From CAVXUB01 sp963764805 (GTDB taxonomy: Bacteria > Actinomycetota > Acidimicrobiia > Acidimicrobiales > Bog-793): DNA of 64,000 nucleotides. The position numbers were made by a program, and so were the translations under genes. The stretch spans positions 558,001 to 622,000 of the forward strand of contig CAVXUB010000001.1 in NCBI GenBank assembly GCA_963764805.1, written 5' to 3'. Numbering within the stretch: position 1 is the stretch's first letter; each line of letters opens with the position of its first letter. Shown one piece after another: positions 27,792 to 37,137 of the stretch. The notes under the pieces are model-generated. The model saw nothing but the letters and a program-made list of their open reading frames with translations. It had not been told where the DNA came from and did no database searches.

Positions 27792-29366
27792 TCAGGCGAC
27801 CGCGATTCGAGCTCCGCCTTCGACCTTGGCCTTGTACAGAGCGGCATCGCAGCGATGAACGAGCTGCTCGAAGGACGAGGGATCTCCCGCCACCACTCCG
27901 ATGGACAGCCTCACCGACAGCCCGGGAGCCACCTCGTCCCACGCCTCGTCGTTCACGGTCCGCAGGATCGCCTCGGCGCGAGCCGTCCCCACCTTGGCAC
28001 CTGCGGAACGGATGACGAGCCCGAACTCGTCGCCGCCCAGGCGCGCCGCCAGGTCATCCTGGCGGATCGACTTCGCCAGGATCCGTGCCACCCTCACCAG
28101 ACACTCGTCTCCTATGGCATGACCATAAGCGCAGTTGATCTCCTTGAAGTGGTCGACGTCGAGAAGCACGACTGAGACCGTGCCCGTGTGCATATGGTCG
28201 AGCGCTGCCGCGAAACGCCCCCACCCGCGCCTGTTCGCCAACCCGGTGAGGTCGTCGAGAAAAGCCTGCCGGCGGAGCAGCTGAGCTTCTGCCCGCAACC
28301 GCTCGGCGGCCACGAGCTCCTCCATGACGGCCAAAGTGGAGAGGCGACTCCTCCAGCGCAGTTCCGCCTGCCGTTGGCTGTAGCGCAGCCCAGCGCTGTC
28401 ACGACCGAAGCGAGCCGCCTCGAGCTCTGCCGCCAGACGCAAGCTGAGGAGCTCTGCGGCGGTATCAACCGGATCGGCCAAGGCGATGGCCTCCTCGACG
28501 GAGGAGGCTGCCAGCTCGGGGTCGGAGTCCGCCGCGCTCAGCGCTGTCGCCAGGTGCAGCCGACCGGCGTCCTTCCTGTTCTCTGCAGGAAGTTCAGCGA
28601 GCATCGCCCGCGCCCTCTCGACCACGTTCTCACCGGACAGTGCGCCCAGCAGGAGCTCGGCGGAGCGAAGAGCGCTCTTCCATGCCCGCACCCCGTCACG
28701 CTCGCAGCGCCGCAGCGCACGCCTGGCGGACTCGACGCGTTCCCGCGTCCCTTCCATGTCCCCGATCTCGCGCAGCGCACAGGCCCATGCGATGGTCGCC
28801 TCGAGCTCATCGAAACGAAGCGCGGCCGCTCGCCGCCCGTCCTCGCACATGTCGAGAAGGGCGTCTGCCGCTTCGTAGTGCCGCTGCTCGAGCTCGAACA
28901 GCGAGCGCTGGCCGTATCCGATGGCGCAACGGCTGTGCGCCGTGATCCGCTCCAGCGGCAGGCCCTCGTCTTGCTCGAGGAGTGCGGTGGCACGAGCGAG
29001 GTCACCGTCCGATGCCGTCGAGCCCGACCCGTCGCTCCGCTCGAAGCGCGTCGCGCTGCGCATCGCAAGCGCCAAGGCCGTCATCGCCACCGATTGGTCC
29101 GTCGTCGCCTGCGCCAGCAGCCGATCGACCCCTTCTCGAAGCGGCGGTCCCTCGGACTTGGACGGCACGCTCAGCAACGAATAGAGAGCGGCGCGGCGAA
29201 CCTCCGGCCATGGCTGTGCCTCGGCACATTCGAGGATCGCCTCCAGTTCCTCAACGGAACCTGGCACTCCCTCCTCCACGTCCCACCGCAGCGTGAAGGC
29301 GCGGACGTAGGCGTCCCGCCGTTTGAGCCCCTGATCCGTCCCGCGGAGGGGTTTATCGACCAGCAC
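27792..29366 (-). CDS. Diguanylate cyclase (GGDEF) with helical-repeat N-terminus
   Basis: 524 residues. The C-terminal 165 residues form a GGDEF domain: DDLTGLANRRGW, LLDVDHFKEINCAYGHAIGDE, the intact catalytic GGDEF at 444-448 and a product-inhibition I-site RQDD exactly five residues upstream. It should make c-di-GMP from two GTP and be feedback-inhibited. The N-terminal 340 residues are a TPR/helical-repeat array rich in Glu, Arg and Leu with no transmembrane segment, probably a protein-interaction sensor. It converges on katG (24 bases) and is divergent from the glycosyltransferase. Confidence 0.92.
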   Translation of the reverse strand: MLVDKPLRGTDQGLKRRDAYVRAFTLRWDVEEGVPGSVEELEAILECAEAQPWPEVRRAALYSLLSVPSKSEGPPLREGVDRLLAQATTDQSVAMTALALAMRSATRFERSDGSGSTASDGDLARATALLEQDEGLPLERITAHSRCAIGYGQRSLFELEQRHYEAADALLDMCEDGRRAAALRFDELEATIAWACALREIGDMEGTRERVESARRALRRCERDGVRAWKSALRSAELLLGALSGENVVERARAMLAELPAENRKDAGRLHLATALSAADSDPELAASSVEEAIALADPVDTAAELLSLRLAAELEAARFGRDSAGLRYSQRQAELRWRSRLSTLAVMEELVAAERLRAEAQLLRRQAFLDDLTGLANRRGWGRFAAALDHMHTGTVSVVLLDVDHFKEINCAYGHAIGDECLVRVARILAKSIRQDDLAARLGGDEFGLVIRSAGAKVGTARAEAILRTVNDEAWDEVAPGLSVRLSIGVVAGDPSSFEQLVHRCDAALYKAKVEGGARIAVA

Positions 29367-29480
29367 TGCGCACCTCCCTCTCGGAAGACGAGGGTATCCG
29401 AGGCCACCCTCTGCTGGCCCGAGTTAAGGCACGGTTGCCCCTGAATCCAGAGCGGCGCCTCCCGCCCGTAGACTCGGACG

Positions 29481-30317
29481 ATGCTCAGCGGGAAACGTGT
29501 CGCGGTGGTCCTTCCGGCTTACAACGCCGAGGCGACTCTGGAGCTGTCGCTCAGCGAGATCGATCGCTCGGTCGTCGACGACGTGGTGCTCGTCGACGAC
29601 GCCAGCTCCGACCGTACGGTGGAGGCTGCGGAGCGATTGGGGCTGGCGCCCATCCGCCATGACCGCAATCGCGGCTATGGCGCCAACCAGAAGACCTGCT
29701 ACCGCGCCGCCCTGGAGCTCGGTGCGGACGTGATCGTCATGCTCCATCCGGATTACCAGTACTCGCCCCTGCTGCTGCCGGCGATGGCGGCGATGATCGT
29801 CTACGGGGAGTACGACCTCGTCCTCGGCTCCCGCATCCTCGCTCAGAGCTCCGTCGCCCGGGGGATGCCTCGCTGGAAGTACTACGCCAACCGCGGACTC
29901 ACCTTGGCGGAGAACCTGATGCTGCGGCAGAAGCTCTCGGAGTACCACACGGGACTGCGGGCGTTCAGCCGGGACGTGCTGTCGGCGATTCCTTTCGAGC
30001 GGAATTCCGACGACTTCGTCTTCGACAACCAGATCCTCGTGCAGGCCGTGCACGCCGGCGTGCGCATCGGCGAGCTGTCGTGCCCGACGAGCTATGCCGA
30101 CGGAGCATCCTCCATCAACTTCCGCCGCAGCGTCACCTACGGGCTCGGCGTGCTCCACACCGGCCTGCAGTACAGGCTGCACCGGAGTGGTCGGCAAGTG
30201 CCTTTCCTCGACTTCGAGACGGATCCCGGGCGTTTCGCGAGACCGCAGCCGGCGAGCCGCCTCTACGCCTTCGAGCCGCCGGCCGAGAGCACGCAATCCG
30301 GCACCGCCAGCGGCTGA
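29481..30317 (+). CDS. Glycosyltransferase family 2
   Basis: 278 residues, ATG start. The GT-A fold is clear: VAVVLPAYNAEATLELSL, DDVVLVDDASSDRTVEAAERLG, NRGYGANQKTCYRAALELGADVIVMLHPDYQYSP (the metal-binding region) and GSRILAQ. It resembles dolichyl-phosphate or undecaprenyl-phosphate sugar transferases but lacks a C-terminal membrane anchor. The acceptor is unknown. The 3' end overlaps that of the convergent membrane-protein gene by 55 bases. Confidence 0.9.
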   Translation: MLSGKRVAVVLPAYNAEATLELSLSEIDRSVVDDVVLVDDASSDRTVEAAERLGLAPIRHDRNRGYGANQKTCYRAALELGADVIVMLHPDYQYSPLLLPAMAAMIVYGEYDLVLGSRILAQSSVARGMPRWKYYANRGLTLAENLMLRQKLSEYHTGLRAFSRDVLSAIPFERNSDDFVFDNQILVQAVHAGVRIGELSCPTSYADGASSINFRRSVTYGLGVLHTGLQYRLHRSGRQVPFLDFETDPGRFARPQPASRLYAFEPPAESTQSGTASG

Positions 30318-32210
30318 GGCCCGCTGCGCATCTGGCAGTTGTAGATGGCGAGGTTGCGCAGACCGAACGGAGGCTCGTTGCCGAGCCCGTACCAGACCCA
30401 TGCGCCGTCCTGCCAGATCGGGGCACGCCCGAGCACCGCAGTCATCAGTCCGGCAGCGTAGGGGCCATTCTGCGTGGACTGGGTCACGACGACGTCCTGC
30501 ACACCCCACTTGCGGAGCGCTGCCCGCACCTCTGATGTCTGGACGGCCGTGCCGTTGGGAGGGGCCTCGAAGTCCAGGGAGAGATCGTTGAGGATGACAG
30601 GGGCGCCCGTTGGGGGGTCGAGATTGTCAGAGGTATGGCCGTCGGGTCCAGGTACGAGTGCATACCCACCCACCATGTTGAAGTCGAAGTCGTCCACCGC
30701 TTGCCAGGTCATCGCTTGCGTGTTGAGAGAGGTGGGGTCGGGGAGGATCAACAGCTCGGTACCCGGCTTGAGATGCGGCGCCACGTCGGAAAACCAAGCC
30801 GGGGTTGGCAATGCGTGAGTCGTCAGCGGCAGCGCTTCCGCCAGGCCGATCGGGACGAGAGCTCCTGCAGCAATGGCCACTAGCCCTAGGCCGACCCACT
30901 TCTGCCGATGCGATCTCTGCCAGCCCACGTCGAGGGCGAGGGCGAGCAGCACGCAGACTGCCACGTCCGTCAGCAGCGCAAAACGCCCGGGCATGATCTC
31001 ACTCAGCACCGGGACGTGGTCGACGAGCCGCCACGGGGTCCACGAATGGTAGGACGCGCCATGGCCCGTCCCGATCGTGAGGACGAAGGCCACGATTGCC
31101 GTCGCGAGCGCGCAGCGAGCGAGCCTCCTCCGCCACCAGAACACCAGAGTCAGCGCCAGTAAGCCGAGCACCCAATAACCGAGGAAGGAGCGGCGCCGGA
31201 CCACGCGGCCCGTAGTAGCCGTCGATCTGCGTGCCGAGCGCCGGGGTCGAGTACAACCCCGGGTTCAACAGGTCGCTCGGCGAGTTCCCGCCGGACGGCA
31301 GGTTCGGCCATGGGTAGCCGGTCGTGTGGCGGGGGCCGAGCACGAGGAACCAGACGGGATAGGCGAGCAGCACCACCGACAGACCTCCCGCGACAAGTCC
31401 CGCCGTCACCAAGGCCCGCAGTCGCTCGCGCACGAGGTCTCTCGCCAGCACCGCCAGGACCGCCATTGCGAAGACGCCGACGACGGCGCACATCGCCAGC
31501 TGCTCCGGTCCGGCGATGAATTGAAGCCCGGTGAGGACGCCGAGCAAGAGCCCGACCCTGAGCGGCTCGTGACGCCTGCCGAGCAGCAGGTCGTGCAGGC
31601 ACCAGAGCACCAGCGGCGGGTACACCACGAGGTCGACGTTGAAGTGCCCGTACATCGCGTTCTGCACGACGTAGGGCGAGAAGCCGTAGAGGGCACTTGC
31701 GAGGACCTGCCCCGGGTAGAAGCGGGTGACCCGGCGCAGGAAGAAGAACATGCTCCAGCCGTTCACCACCGGGACCAACGTGCTCAACAGGTTGAACGAC
31801 AGCACCGGTCCGAACAGGGCGGTCAGCGGGATCCCCACGATCCCGGTGAAGATCGTGTCCGTGTCGAGCGTGTTGGCGCCGCCCTGCCCGGCGTAGATGG
31901 CGTTCGAGAGGAACGGGTTGTGCAGATGGATCAGCGACCATTCGGCCCATCGCAGGAACCAGAGGTTGAGTCCCGGGTCACCGCATCCGCAGATCATCGT
32001 CTTCGAAGGGTCACCCGAGATCCAGACCCGCCACCACATCCCGATCGACAGCAGGGTGAGCAGCGCGATCAGCCCGAGATAGGCCCACAGGGTCCCGCTG
32101 CGGGCGGCCCGGCTCCATCTCGAGCGTCGCTCGGTGCACCCGCTCGCGTCTGGACCGATGCCGACGGGACAATGGTCGGCCGGCGTAGTGGCGACCTCGA
32201 TCAGTGTCAC
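30263..32210 (-). CDS. Large polytopic membrane protein (GT-C-like), frameshifted
   Basis: The N-terminal part (about 31200-32210) has at least seven hydrophobic helices and a loop CGCGDPGLNLWFLRWAEWSL, where the GT-C family would carry an acidic catalytic motif. The C-terminal part (30263 to about 31200) continues in the next frame with further helices (FLGYWVLGLLALTLVFWW, IVAFVLTIGTGH) and a soluble domain of about 190 residues. Skipping one base near 31191-31204 joins DGYYGPRG to RRSFLGYWVLG. The whole protein would be about 648 residues. It may transfer sugars from lipid carriers, consistent with the neighbouring GT2 gene, but no catalytic residue is proven. GTG 32210 follows CACAATCTACGC with no ribosome site, so the mRNA may be leaderless. 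Confidence 0.65.
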
Positions 32211-32251
32211 GCGTAGATTGTGGCGCAGGCGAACCTGACGCGGTGTGTTCC

Positions 32252-32310
32252 GCTGCCGCTGCGGCTGCCGCTGCCGGTGAGAGTCGCCGCTGCCGCTTCC
32301 GCTGCGGCGA
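32252..32310. repeat. GCTGCC-rich simple repeat
   Basis: The 120-base gap between the divergent membrane-protein gene and the heme monooxygenase gene contains reiterated GCTGCC/GCTGCG hexamers (for example GCTGCCGCTGCGGCTGCC). It is low-complexity slippage-prone DNA lying where the two promoters should be. I see no other signal there. Confidence 0.6.
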
Positions 32311-32331
32311 GGCGAGAGGCAGAATCTCTCC

Positions 32332-32652
32332 ATGACGGTCATCAAGATCAATGCCATCTCAGTGCCGGAAGGCGCTGGTGATGAGCTGGCGCGACGTTTC
32401 GCGGCAAGGGCAGGGGCAGTCGATCATGCCGATGGATTCGAAGGCTTCGAATTGCTGAGACCGACGGATGGTCGAGAGACCTGGTTGGTGATGACCCGCT
32501 GGCGTGACGAACAGTCCTTCCTGGCATGGGTCTCCTCGCCGGCTTTCGCTCACGGCCACCGAGGCGCGGGAGGTGCGGACGGCTCAACCCTCGTGGCGAC
32601 CCACAGCGAGCTGTGGAGCTACGCAGTGGAGGACTTGCCGCAGCCGACGTAG
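32332..32652 (+). CDS. MhuD/IsdG-type heme-degrading monooxygenase
   Basis: 106 residues. The protein lines up along its length with mycobacterial MhuD: VIKINAISVPEGAG, FEGFELLRPTDG, WLVMTRWRDEQSFLAW and HGHR. Catalytic Asn7 and Trp66 are at the same numbers as in MhuD, and His74 or His76 would supply the axial heme ligand (His75 in MhuD). MhuD opens heme to mycobilin and releases iron without CO; the true product here could differ (IsdG type). It is an antibiotic-biosynthesis-monooxygenase (ABM) fold, likely dimeric and cytoplasmic. Confidence 0.85.
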   Translation: MTVIKINAISVPEGAGDELARRFAARAGAVDHADGFEGFELLRPTDGRETWLVMTRWRDEQSFLAWVSSPAFAHGHRGAGGADGSTLVATHSELWSYAVEDLPQPT

Positions 32653-32763
32653 CCTCGGGGGGTGCCGGCGAGTCTTCGGGTTCACTTCAGCGCCTGGCAC
32701 GCAGAAGGGACGTGCGAGGAGGGGCGGTGTCTCGATCGCCGTCCGGTTGGGTAACGACTCCTC

Positions 32764-33015
32764 GTGCCGAACGATCAGTCAGATCTGGAGGCTGCCAAGC
32801 CCCGCGTCGCCGGCGCGATGCCGGGCGTCGAGCAGCTGCGCCGCCAGCGTGGCGATGAACCGGTCCACTTCCGTGAGGTCGCCGACCACCTGATCGACTT
32901 CGTAGCCCACAGGCCAGAAGCCCAGCAGGTCGTCGACGATCTCGGCAGCTTCCTGGCACGCGTGGAGGACCGCCCCCACGACCACGACGCCCGGGCAGGC
33001 TCGGCAGGCGCCTGA
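32764..33015 (+). CDS. Hypothetical small helical protein
   Basis: An 83-residue open frame from GTG 32764 to 33015, ending 21 bases before the aldo/keto reductase start. The sequence (GVEQLRRQRG, VADHLIDFVA, QQVVDDLGSFLARVED) looks like amphipathic helices and then an Asp/His-rich tail. I recognise no family. It may be a real small gene, but no clear ribosome site is seen and overlapping frames on both strands are also open, so the call is tentative. Confidence 0.4.
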   Translation: MPNDQSDLEAAKPRVAGAMPGVEQLRRQRGDEPVHFREVADHLIDFVAHRPEAQQVVDDLGSFLARVEDRPHDHDARAGSAGA

Positions 33016-33036
33016 GCCCGCTGGAAAGGAGGGCCG

Positions 33037-33921
33037 ATGATATCGACGGCACCATTCGGCCGCACCGGTCACGACAGCTCGCGAGTGATATTCGGCGCCG
33101 CCGCGCTGAGCCGGATGCGCCAGGAACGCGCCGACGAGATCTTGCCGCTACTGGACCAGTTCGGCGTCAACCATCTCGACTGCGCCGCCTCCTACGGCGA
33201 CGCCGAGCTTCGCTTGGCTCCCTGGCTGCAGCAGCATCGCGACCGGTTCTTCGTCGCCACCAAGACGGGTGAGCGATCAGGACCGGCCGCCCGCGCCGAG
33301 CTGGAACGATCGCTCGAGCGCCTCCAGGTCGCACAGGTCGACCTGATCCAGCTGCACAACCTTGTCGAGCCGGACGAGTGGGAGGAAGCGCACGCCTCGG
33401 GTGGGGCGGTCGAGGCGATGTTTCGAGCTCGCGACGAAGGGCTGGCCCGTCACGTCGGCGTGACCGGACACGGCCTGCGCATCGCGTCGATGCACCTCCG
33501 CTCGCTGGAGCGGGCGGACTTCGCCTCCGTCCTGCTTCCTTACAGCTACATGCTGATGCAGGTGGACAGCTACCGCGCTGACGTGGAGCGGCTGCTCGAT
33601 CTCTGCGAGCAACGGCAGGCCGCGGTGCAGACCATCAAGGCTGTCGCCCGCCGGCGGTGGGAGTCGGAGGATCCAGCGCACCATAGCTGGTACGAACCGT
33701 TGCGCGAGCCCGGCACGATCGACCGGGCAGTGCGCTACGTGCTCGGCAACAGCCAGCTCTTCCTCAACACGTCGAGCGATGCCAGCCTGCTCCGCCCGAC
33801 ATTGGAGGCGGCGGCGGAGGCGGCCGGTCAGCCCCCTCCATCTGATGCCGAGCTCGCCCGCGACGTCGAGAGCAACGACATGCTGCCCCTCTTCGACGGC
33901 GGAGCTCTGGAACGGATCTGA
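33037..33921 (+). CDS. Aldo/keto reductase
   Basis: 294 residues, an NADP(H)-dependent TIM barrel. The catalytic tetrad is intact: Asp48 and Tyr53 in HLDCAASYGDAE, Lys76 in VATKTGER and His107 in DLIQLHNL. The later part (VGVTGHGLR, AVQTIKAVARRRW) matches the group of reductases without a clear substrate in actinobacteria. ATG 33037 has GGAAAGGAGGG upstream. Its 3' end runs into short tandem repeats shared with the convergent flavin monooxygenase gene. Confidence 0.93.
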   Translation: MISTAPFGRTGHDSSRVIFGAAALSRMRQERADEILPLLDQFGVNHLDCAASYGDAELRLAPWLQQHRDRFFVATKTGERSGPAARAELERSLERLQVAQVDLIQLHNLVEPDEWEEAHASGGAVEAMFRARDEGLARHVGVTGHGLRIASMHLRSLERADFASVLLPYSYMLMQVDSYRADVERLLDLCEQRQAAVQTIKAVARRRWESEDPAHHSWYEPLREPGTIDRAVRYVLGNSQLFLNTSSDASLLRPTLEAAAEAAGQPPPSDAELARDVESNDMLPLFDGGALERI

Positions 33922-33934
33922 GGCTGGTTCAGCC

Positions 33935-33973
33935 TTCGGGCTCAGCTCTCGGGGTCAGCTTTCGGGCTCAGCC
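33935..33973. repeat. 13-bp tandem repeats at a convergent gene end
   Basis: Three units of 13 bp (TTCGGGCTCAGCT at 33935-33947, CTCGGGGTCAGCT at 33948-33960, TTCGGGCTCAGCC at 33961-33973), with a partial fourth. The third unit contains the stop codon of the minus-strand flavin monooxygenase gene (33968-33970). The repeats occupy the space between two convergent stops and may affect termination. Confidence 0.75.
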
Positions 33974-35329
33974 TTCGAGCAGCCGCCTGAACACGTCGTC
34001 GCCTTCCCCGGTCGCCTGCTTGTCCGCCAGGTTGTCGAGGTACTGCTGGGCGTCCCGACTGGCGGCGGCGTCGACCATCTGCTTGGGAAGCGCTCTCATC
34101 ACGTAGTCGGCGGGCATCGTCGGCGCGCCGTCCATCTTGCGCGCCAGCGCCGCCTCCATGATCGGCGCCCAACGCTCGGCTTTGGCTGCCGAGGCAGCCT
34201 CGTCCCGCTCCAGGAACTCGGGCAGCACTTCACGGCCGAACAACTCCAGAGACTCCATGATGTGTTCGTGGCGGTTCCGCCCAGCCTGCATCACGAAGAT
34301 CAGCTGGTCGACACCGGCCTCTTCATAACGCCGGAAGAAGTCCCGCAACTGACCGGGCGTCCCGACTGCACCTCGGAGCCCGCTCTCTTCGCCCGCCGCC
34401 ACCTTCGCCCCCAACGTCTGCTGCTGGGCGGCCACCGCGGCCTCGGGCGAGTAGCCCATCTTCCCGCGCCGCTCCTGGAACTCCTGCCAGACATTGGTCT
34501 TTCCAGGCACGTGCTCGCCGAAGACGTAGTAATGGGCGAGCGAGTAACCGAAGAAGTTGCCGCCCTCGAGGCCGCGCCTGATCGCTTCGTCCTCGGCGTG
34601 CGAGCACATCATCGGAGTCACACAGGCGATCTGCGGGTTGATCGCCCAACCGACGGGGACGCACTTGTCCCGGAGCGTCGTCTCGTAGTCGGCCACCCAG
34701 GCCTTGGCGTCCTCCGGCTCGATGAAGGCAAAGCTGAGCGCTCCCATACCCTTCTCGGCCGCCAGGTAGATGGTGTCGCGGCGGCTGCAGGCGACCCAGA
34801 GCGGGGGATGGGGCTTCTGGACGGGCTTCGGCACGACATTGCGAGGAGGCATCTTCACGAAGCGGCCGTCCACCCCGCCGAACGGAACCTCCACCATGCA
34901 ACGAAGTGCGACCTCCAGCCCTTCCAGCCACGCCTCGCGCTTCTCCGAGGGGGCGATACCGAACCCGCCGAGCTCTGCCTCGGAGCTCGACTCGCCCGAG
35001 CCGAACTCGACCCTGCCGTTCGACACGAGATCGAGCATCGCCAGCCGCTCGGCCGTGCGGGCCGGGTGGTTGTACGCAGGCGCAGTCTGGATGATCCCGT
35101 GCCCGAGGCGCATCTTGGTGGTCCGCTGGCTCGCGGCCGCCAGGAACACCTCGGGGGCGCTCGAGTGCGAGTACTCCTCGAGGAAGTGGTGCTCGACCTC
35201 CCACAGGTACTGGATGCCGAGCCTGTCGGCGAGCTCCACCTGCTCGAGCGCGTCCTGGACGAGGCGGCGCTCGCTCTCCTGGTCCCACGGTCGCGGCAGC
35301 TGGTGCTCGTAGAAGATGCCGAACTTCAA
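33968..35329 (-). CDS. LLM-class flavin-dependent oxidoreductase (luciferase-like)
   Basis: 453 residues with a TTG start at 35329; a GAGGAGAG lies about 10 bases upstream. The luciferase-like barrel is evident in FGIFYEHQLPRPW, ADRLGIQYLWEVEHHFLEEYSHSSAPEVFLAA, LGHGIIQTAPAYNHPARTAERLAMLDLVSNGRVEFGSGES and PPLWVACSRRDT. These enzymes use reduced FMN or F420 to oxygenate substrates. The long C-terminal extension is typical of the large mycobacterial subtype. The start overlaps the stop of the ferritin-like gene (TTGA), so the pair is translationally coupled. Confidence 0.9.
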   Translation of the reverse strand: MKFGIFYEHQLPRPWDQESERRLVQDALEQVELADRLGIQYLWEVEHHFLEEYSHSSAPEVFLAAASQRTTKMRLGHGIIQTAPAYNHPARTAERLAMLDLVSNGRVEFGSGESSSEAELGGFGIAPSEKREAWLEGLEVALRCMVEVPFGGVDGRFVKMPPRNVVPKPVQKPHPPLWVACSRRDTIYLAAEKGMGALSFAFIEPEDAKAWVADYETTLRDKCVPVGWAINPQIACVTPMMCSHAEDEAIRRGLEGGNFFGYSLAHYYVFGEHVPGKTNVWQEFQERRGKMGYSPEAAVAAQQQTLGAKVAAGEESGLRGAVGTPGQLRDFFRRYEEAGVDQLIFVMQAGRNRHEHIMESLELFGREVLPEFLERDEAASAAKAERWAPIMEAALARKMDGAPTMPADYVMRALPKQMVDAAASRDAQQYLDNLADKQATGEGDDVFRRLLEG

Positions 35330-36456
35330 GGACCGTCTCTCCTCACGCTCTGGAGCCGACCCGCTCCCCCGTCGACCATCGTTCCGTCGGCCCCCCGTGC
35401 CACGTCGCCGAGGGCCAGCATCTCCTCCACCAGATCCCGCCCACGTGCCATGCCCTCGGTGGCGAGCTCGATCTCGCGCATCATCGCTTGCAAGGCTTCG
35501 TGCCGCCTGCCGAGGAGCGAGTCGGCCAGTGCCTTCTCGAAGAGCCGCCCGATCATCTCGCTCCCGCTGTGACGCTTGCCGCCGCTGCCCAACCAGGTAC
35601 GATCCCGCATCTCCGAAAGCGCCGTTCGCAGCCACGCCACATGCGGGCTCTCGTCCTGGCGGATGTAGGCGACGATCTGCGCCGCCTCGCCTTCGCCGGC
35701 GACGAGCTCGTCGTCGGAGAGGACGTCGGCAGCCCAGGCGAAGCCATGGAAGGCGGAGATCTCGATCAGCAGCAGACCGATCATCCGGAGGGCGACCGTC
35801 TCCAGGTCGGGGTCGATGTCGTCGGGGAGGAGCCGCGGCGGAGCGCCCTGCGCCCGCTTACGGGCGCCCGAAGCCGATCCGGGGCTGGAGACCCCCATCC
35901 GTTCCAGCATCCGGTCGCTCTCGTCGTGGGTGACCGGGTTCTCGAAGGCGATGTCGCGGGCGGCGAACCACATCTCGTTGTGACCGGCCGCATCGCCATA
36001 GCCTGCCTCGTCGCGAGCATGGGCCTCGAACAGGCCGCGGGAGATGTGGTCGATCGCCGTCCCCTCCACATCCTCTTCGAAACACCGCCTGAAGTCCGGC
36101 ACCGGCACATACCGCAGCATCGCGCCGAAGCCTTCGATGGTCCCGATCCGCGTCAGCGCCGCGATCGTCGGGCGTCTCACGCCGTGGCGGAGCAACAGCT
36201 TCGACTGGGCGACGTTTGGAAAGCTGTCCGGCCAGGTGTCGAGCGGGATGTCGAGCGCCTCGGTCCCGAACTGCTGGCGGCGCTGCAACTCCCACGCCTC
36301 GATCGCCGGCCAACGGTTCTTCGTCCGCGGGGACACGTAACGACCGTCAGGCCCGAACCCCCCGTGGCAACGAAGCCCGCCTGCGAACACGGGCGCCAGA
36401 CCGTCGTCATCTTCCAGCAGCTCGCGCTCGGTGAAGACCACCTGTCCGCCAGCCAA
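35326..36456 (-). CDS. Ferritin-like superfamily protein, possible diiron oxygenase
   Basis: 376 residues from TTG 36456, chosen because a near-perfect AAGGAGGTGA lies 4 to 8 bases upstream; a GTG at 36441 would lose it. The protein is mainly helical and contains segments that look like ferritin-fold metal-binding helices: RGLFEAHARDEAG, ETVALRMIGLLLIEISAFHGFAWA and YIRQDESPHVAWLRTALSEM, with the ExxH pattern in DESPH. The family is unnamed. Its coupling to a flavin monooxygenase suggests a two-step oxidation of an unknown substrate. It is divergent from an SRPBCC gene. Confidence 0.7.
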   Translation of the reverse strand: MAGGQVVFTERELLEDDDGLAPVFAGGLRCHGGFGPDGRYVSPRTKNRWPAIEAWELQRRQQFGTEALDIPLDTWPDSFPNVAQSKLLLRHGVRRPTIAALTRIGTIEGFGAMLRYVPVPDFRRCFEEDVEGTAIDHISRGLFEAHARDEAGYGDAAGHNEMWFAARDIAFENPVTHDESDRMLERMGVSSPGSASGARKRAQGAPPRLLPDDIDPDLETVALRMIGLLLIEISAFHGFAWAADVLSDDELVAGEGEAAQIVAYIRQDESPHVAWLRTALSEMRDRTWLGSGGKRHSGSEMIGRLFEKALADSLLGRRHEALQAMMREIELATEGMARGRDLVEEMLALGDVARGADGTMVDGGAGRLQSVRRDGP

Positions 36457-36549
36457 GCGATCACCTCCTTCAGTCGGACTGACAATACCGCGGTAGCTCC
36501 GCCGGAAGCCGGCGAGTAAGGGGCGACAGTTGAGAAATATGGTGGGGGG

Positions 36550-37011
36550 ATGCACGGTTCTGTGACGGTCCACATGGCCGCCTCTCCGGACAAGATCTTC
36601 GATCTCGTCAGTGACGTCACCAAGATCGGGCGCTACAGCCCCGAGACGTTCGAGGCCGAGTGGCTGGACGGCGCCACCGGGCCGGCAGCAGGCGCCCGCT
36701 TCCGTGGGCACGTGAAGCGCAACGGCATCGGGCCCGTCTACTGGACGACCTGCCACGTCGTGGCGTGCGAGCCTGGCCGAGAGTTCGCCTTCACGGTAGG
36801 GCCGCCCGCAAAGGCTCTGAACTCCTGGCGCTATGTGCTCGAACCCGCCGGGGACGGGACGGACGTCACCGAGTCGTTCGAGCTGACCGACAAGCTGCCT
36901 CTGCGGATCTACTGGCTGCTGTTCGGACACTTCCGTGGGCGCACCAACCGCGAGGGCATGCAAACCACGCTGGAGCGGATCAAGGCCGCGGTGGAGTCGC
37001 CAGTCACATGA
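36550..37011 (+). CDS. SRPBCC family protein
   Basis: 153 residues with the START-like fold: VTVHMAASPDKIFDLVSDVTKIGRYSPETFEAEWLDG, GARFRGHVKRNG, CHVVACEPGREFAFTVGPP and the C-terminal amphipathic helix. This subtype is common in mycobacteria and resembles the polyketide cyclase/dehydrase group. The ligand is unknown. It starts from ATG 36550 after GGTGGGGGG. Confidence 0.88.
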   Translation: MHGSVTVHMAASPDKIFDLVSDVTKIGRYSPETFEAEWLDGATGPAAGARFRGHVKRNGIGPVYWTTCHVVACEPGREFAFTVGPPAKALNSWRYVLEPAGDGTDVTESFELTDKLPLRIYWLLFGHFRGRTNREGMQTTLERIKAAVESPVT

Positions 37012-37137
37012 CATCGGCGGGTCTCCTGCGGTCGTGACGCCGATGCAACACCCGACCGCGATGCTATGGCGACGAGGGTGCCGAGAATCTTTTGAGATTT
37101 CTGGCCGAGAACGCACTGCCGCCGCGCACCTCCTAGA

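Noticed and set aside
32390..32405. GCGACGTTTCGCGG, one arm of the 63 kb hairpin, also occurs in the heme monooxygenase gene
   Set aside because: There it encodes a normal helix (ARRFAA) with no second arm nearby; probably coincidence of favoured codons.
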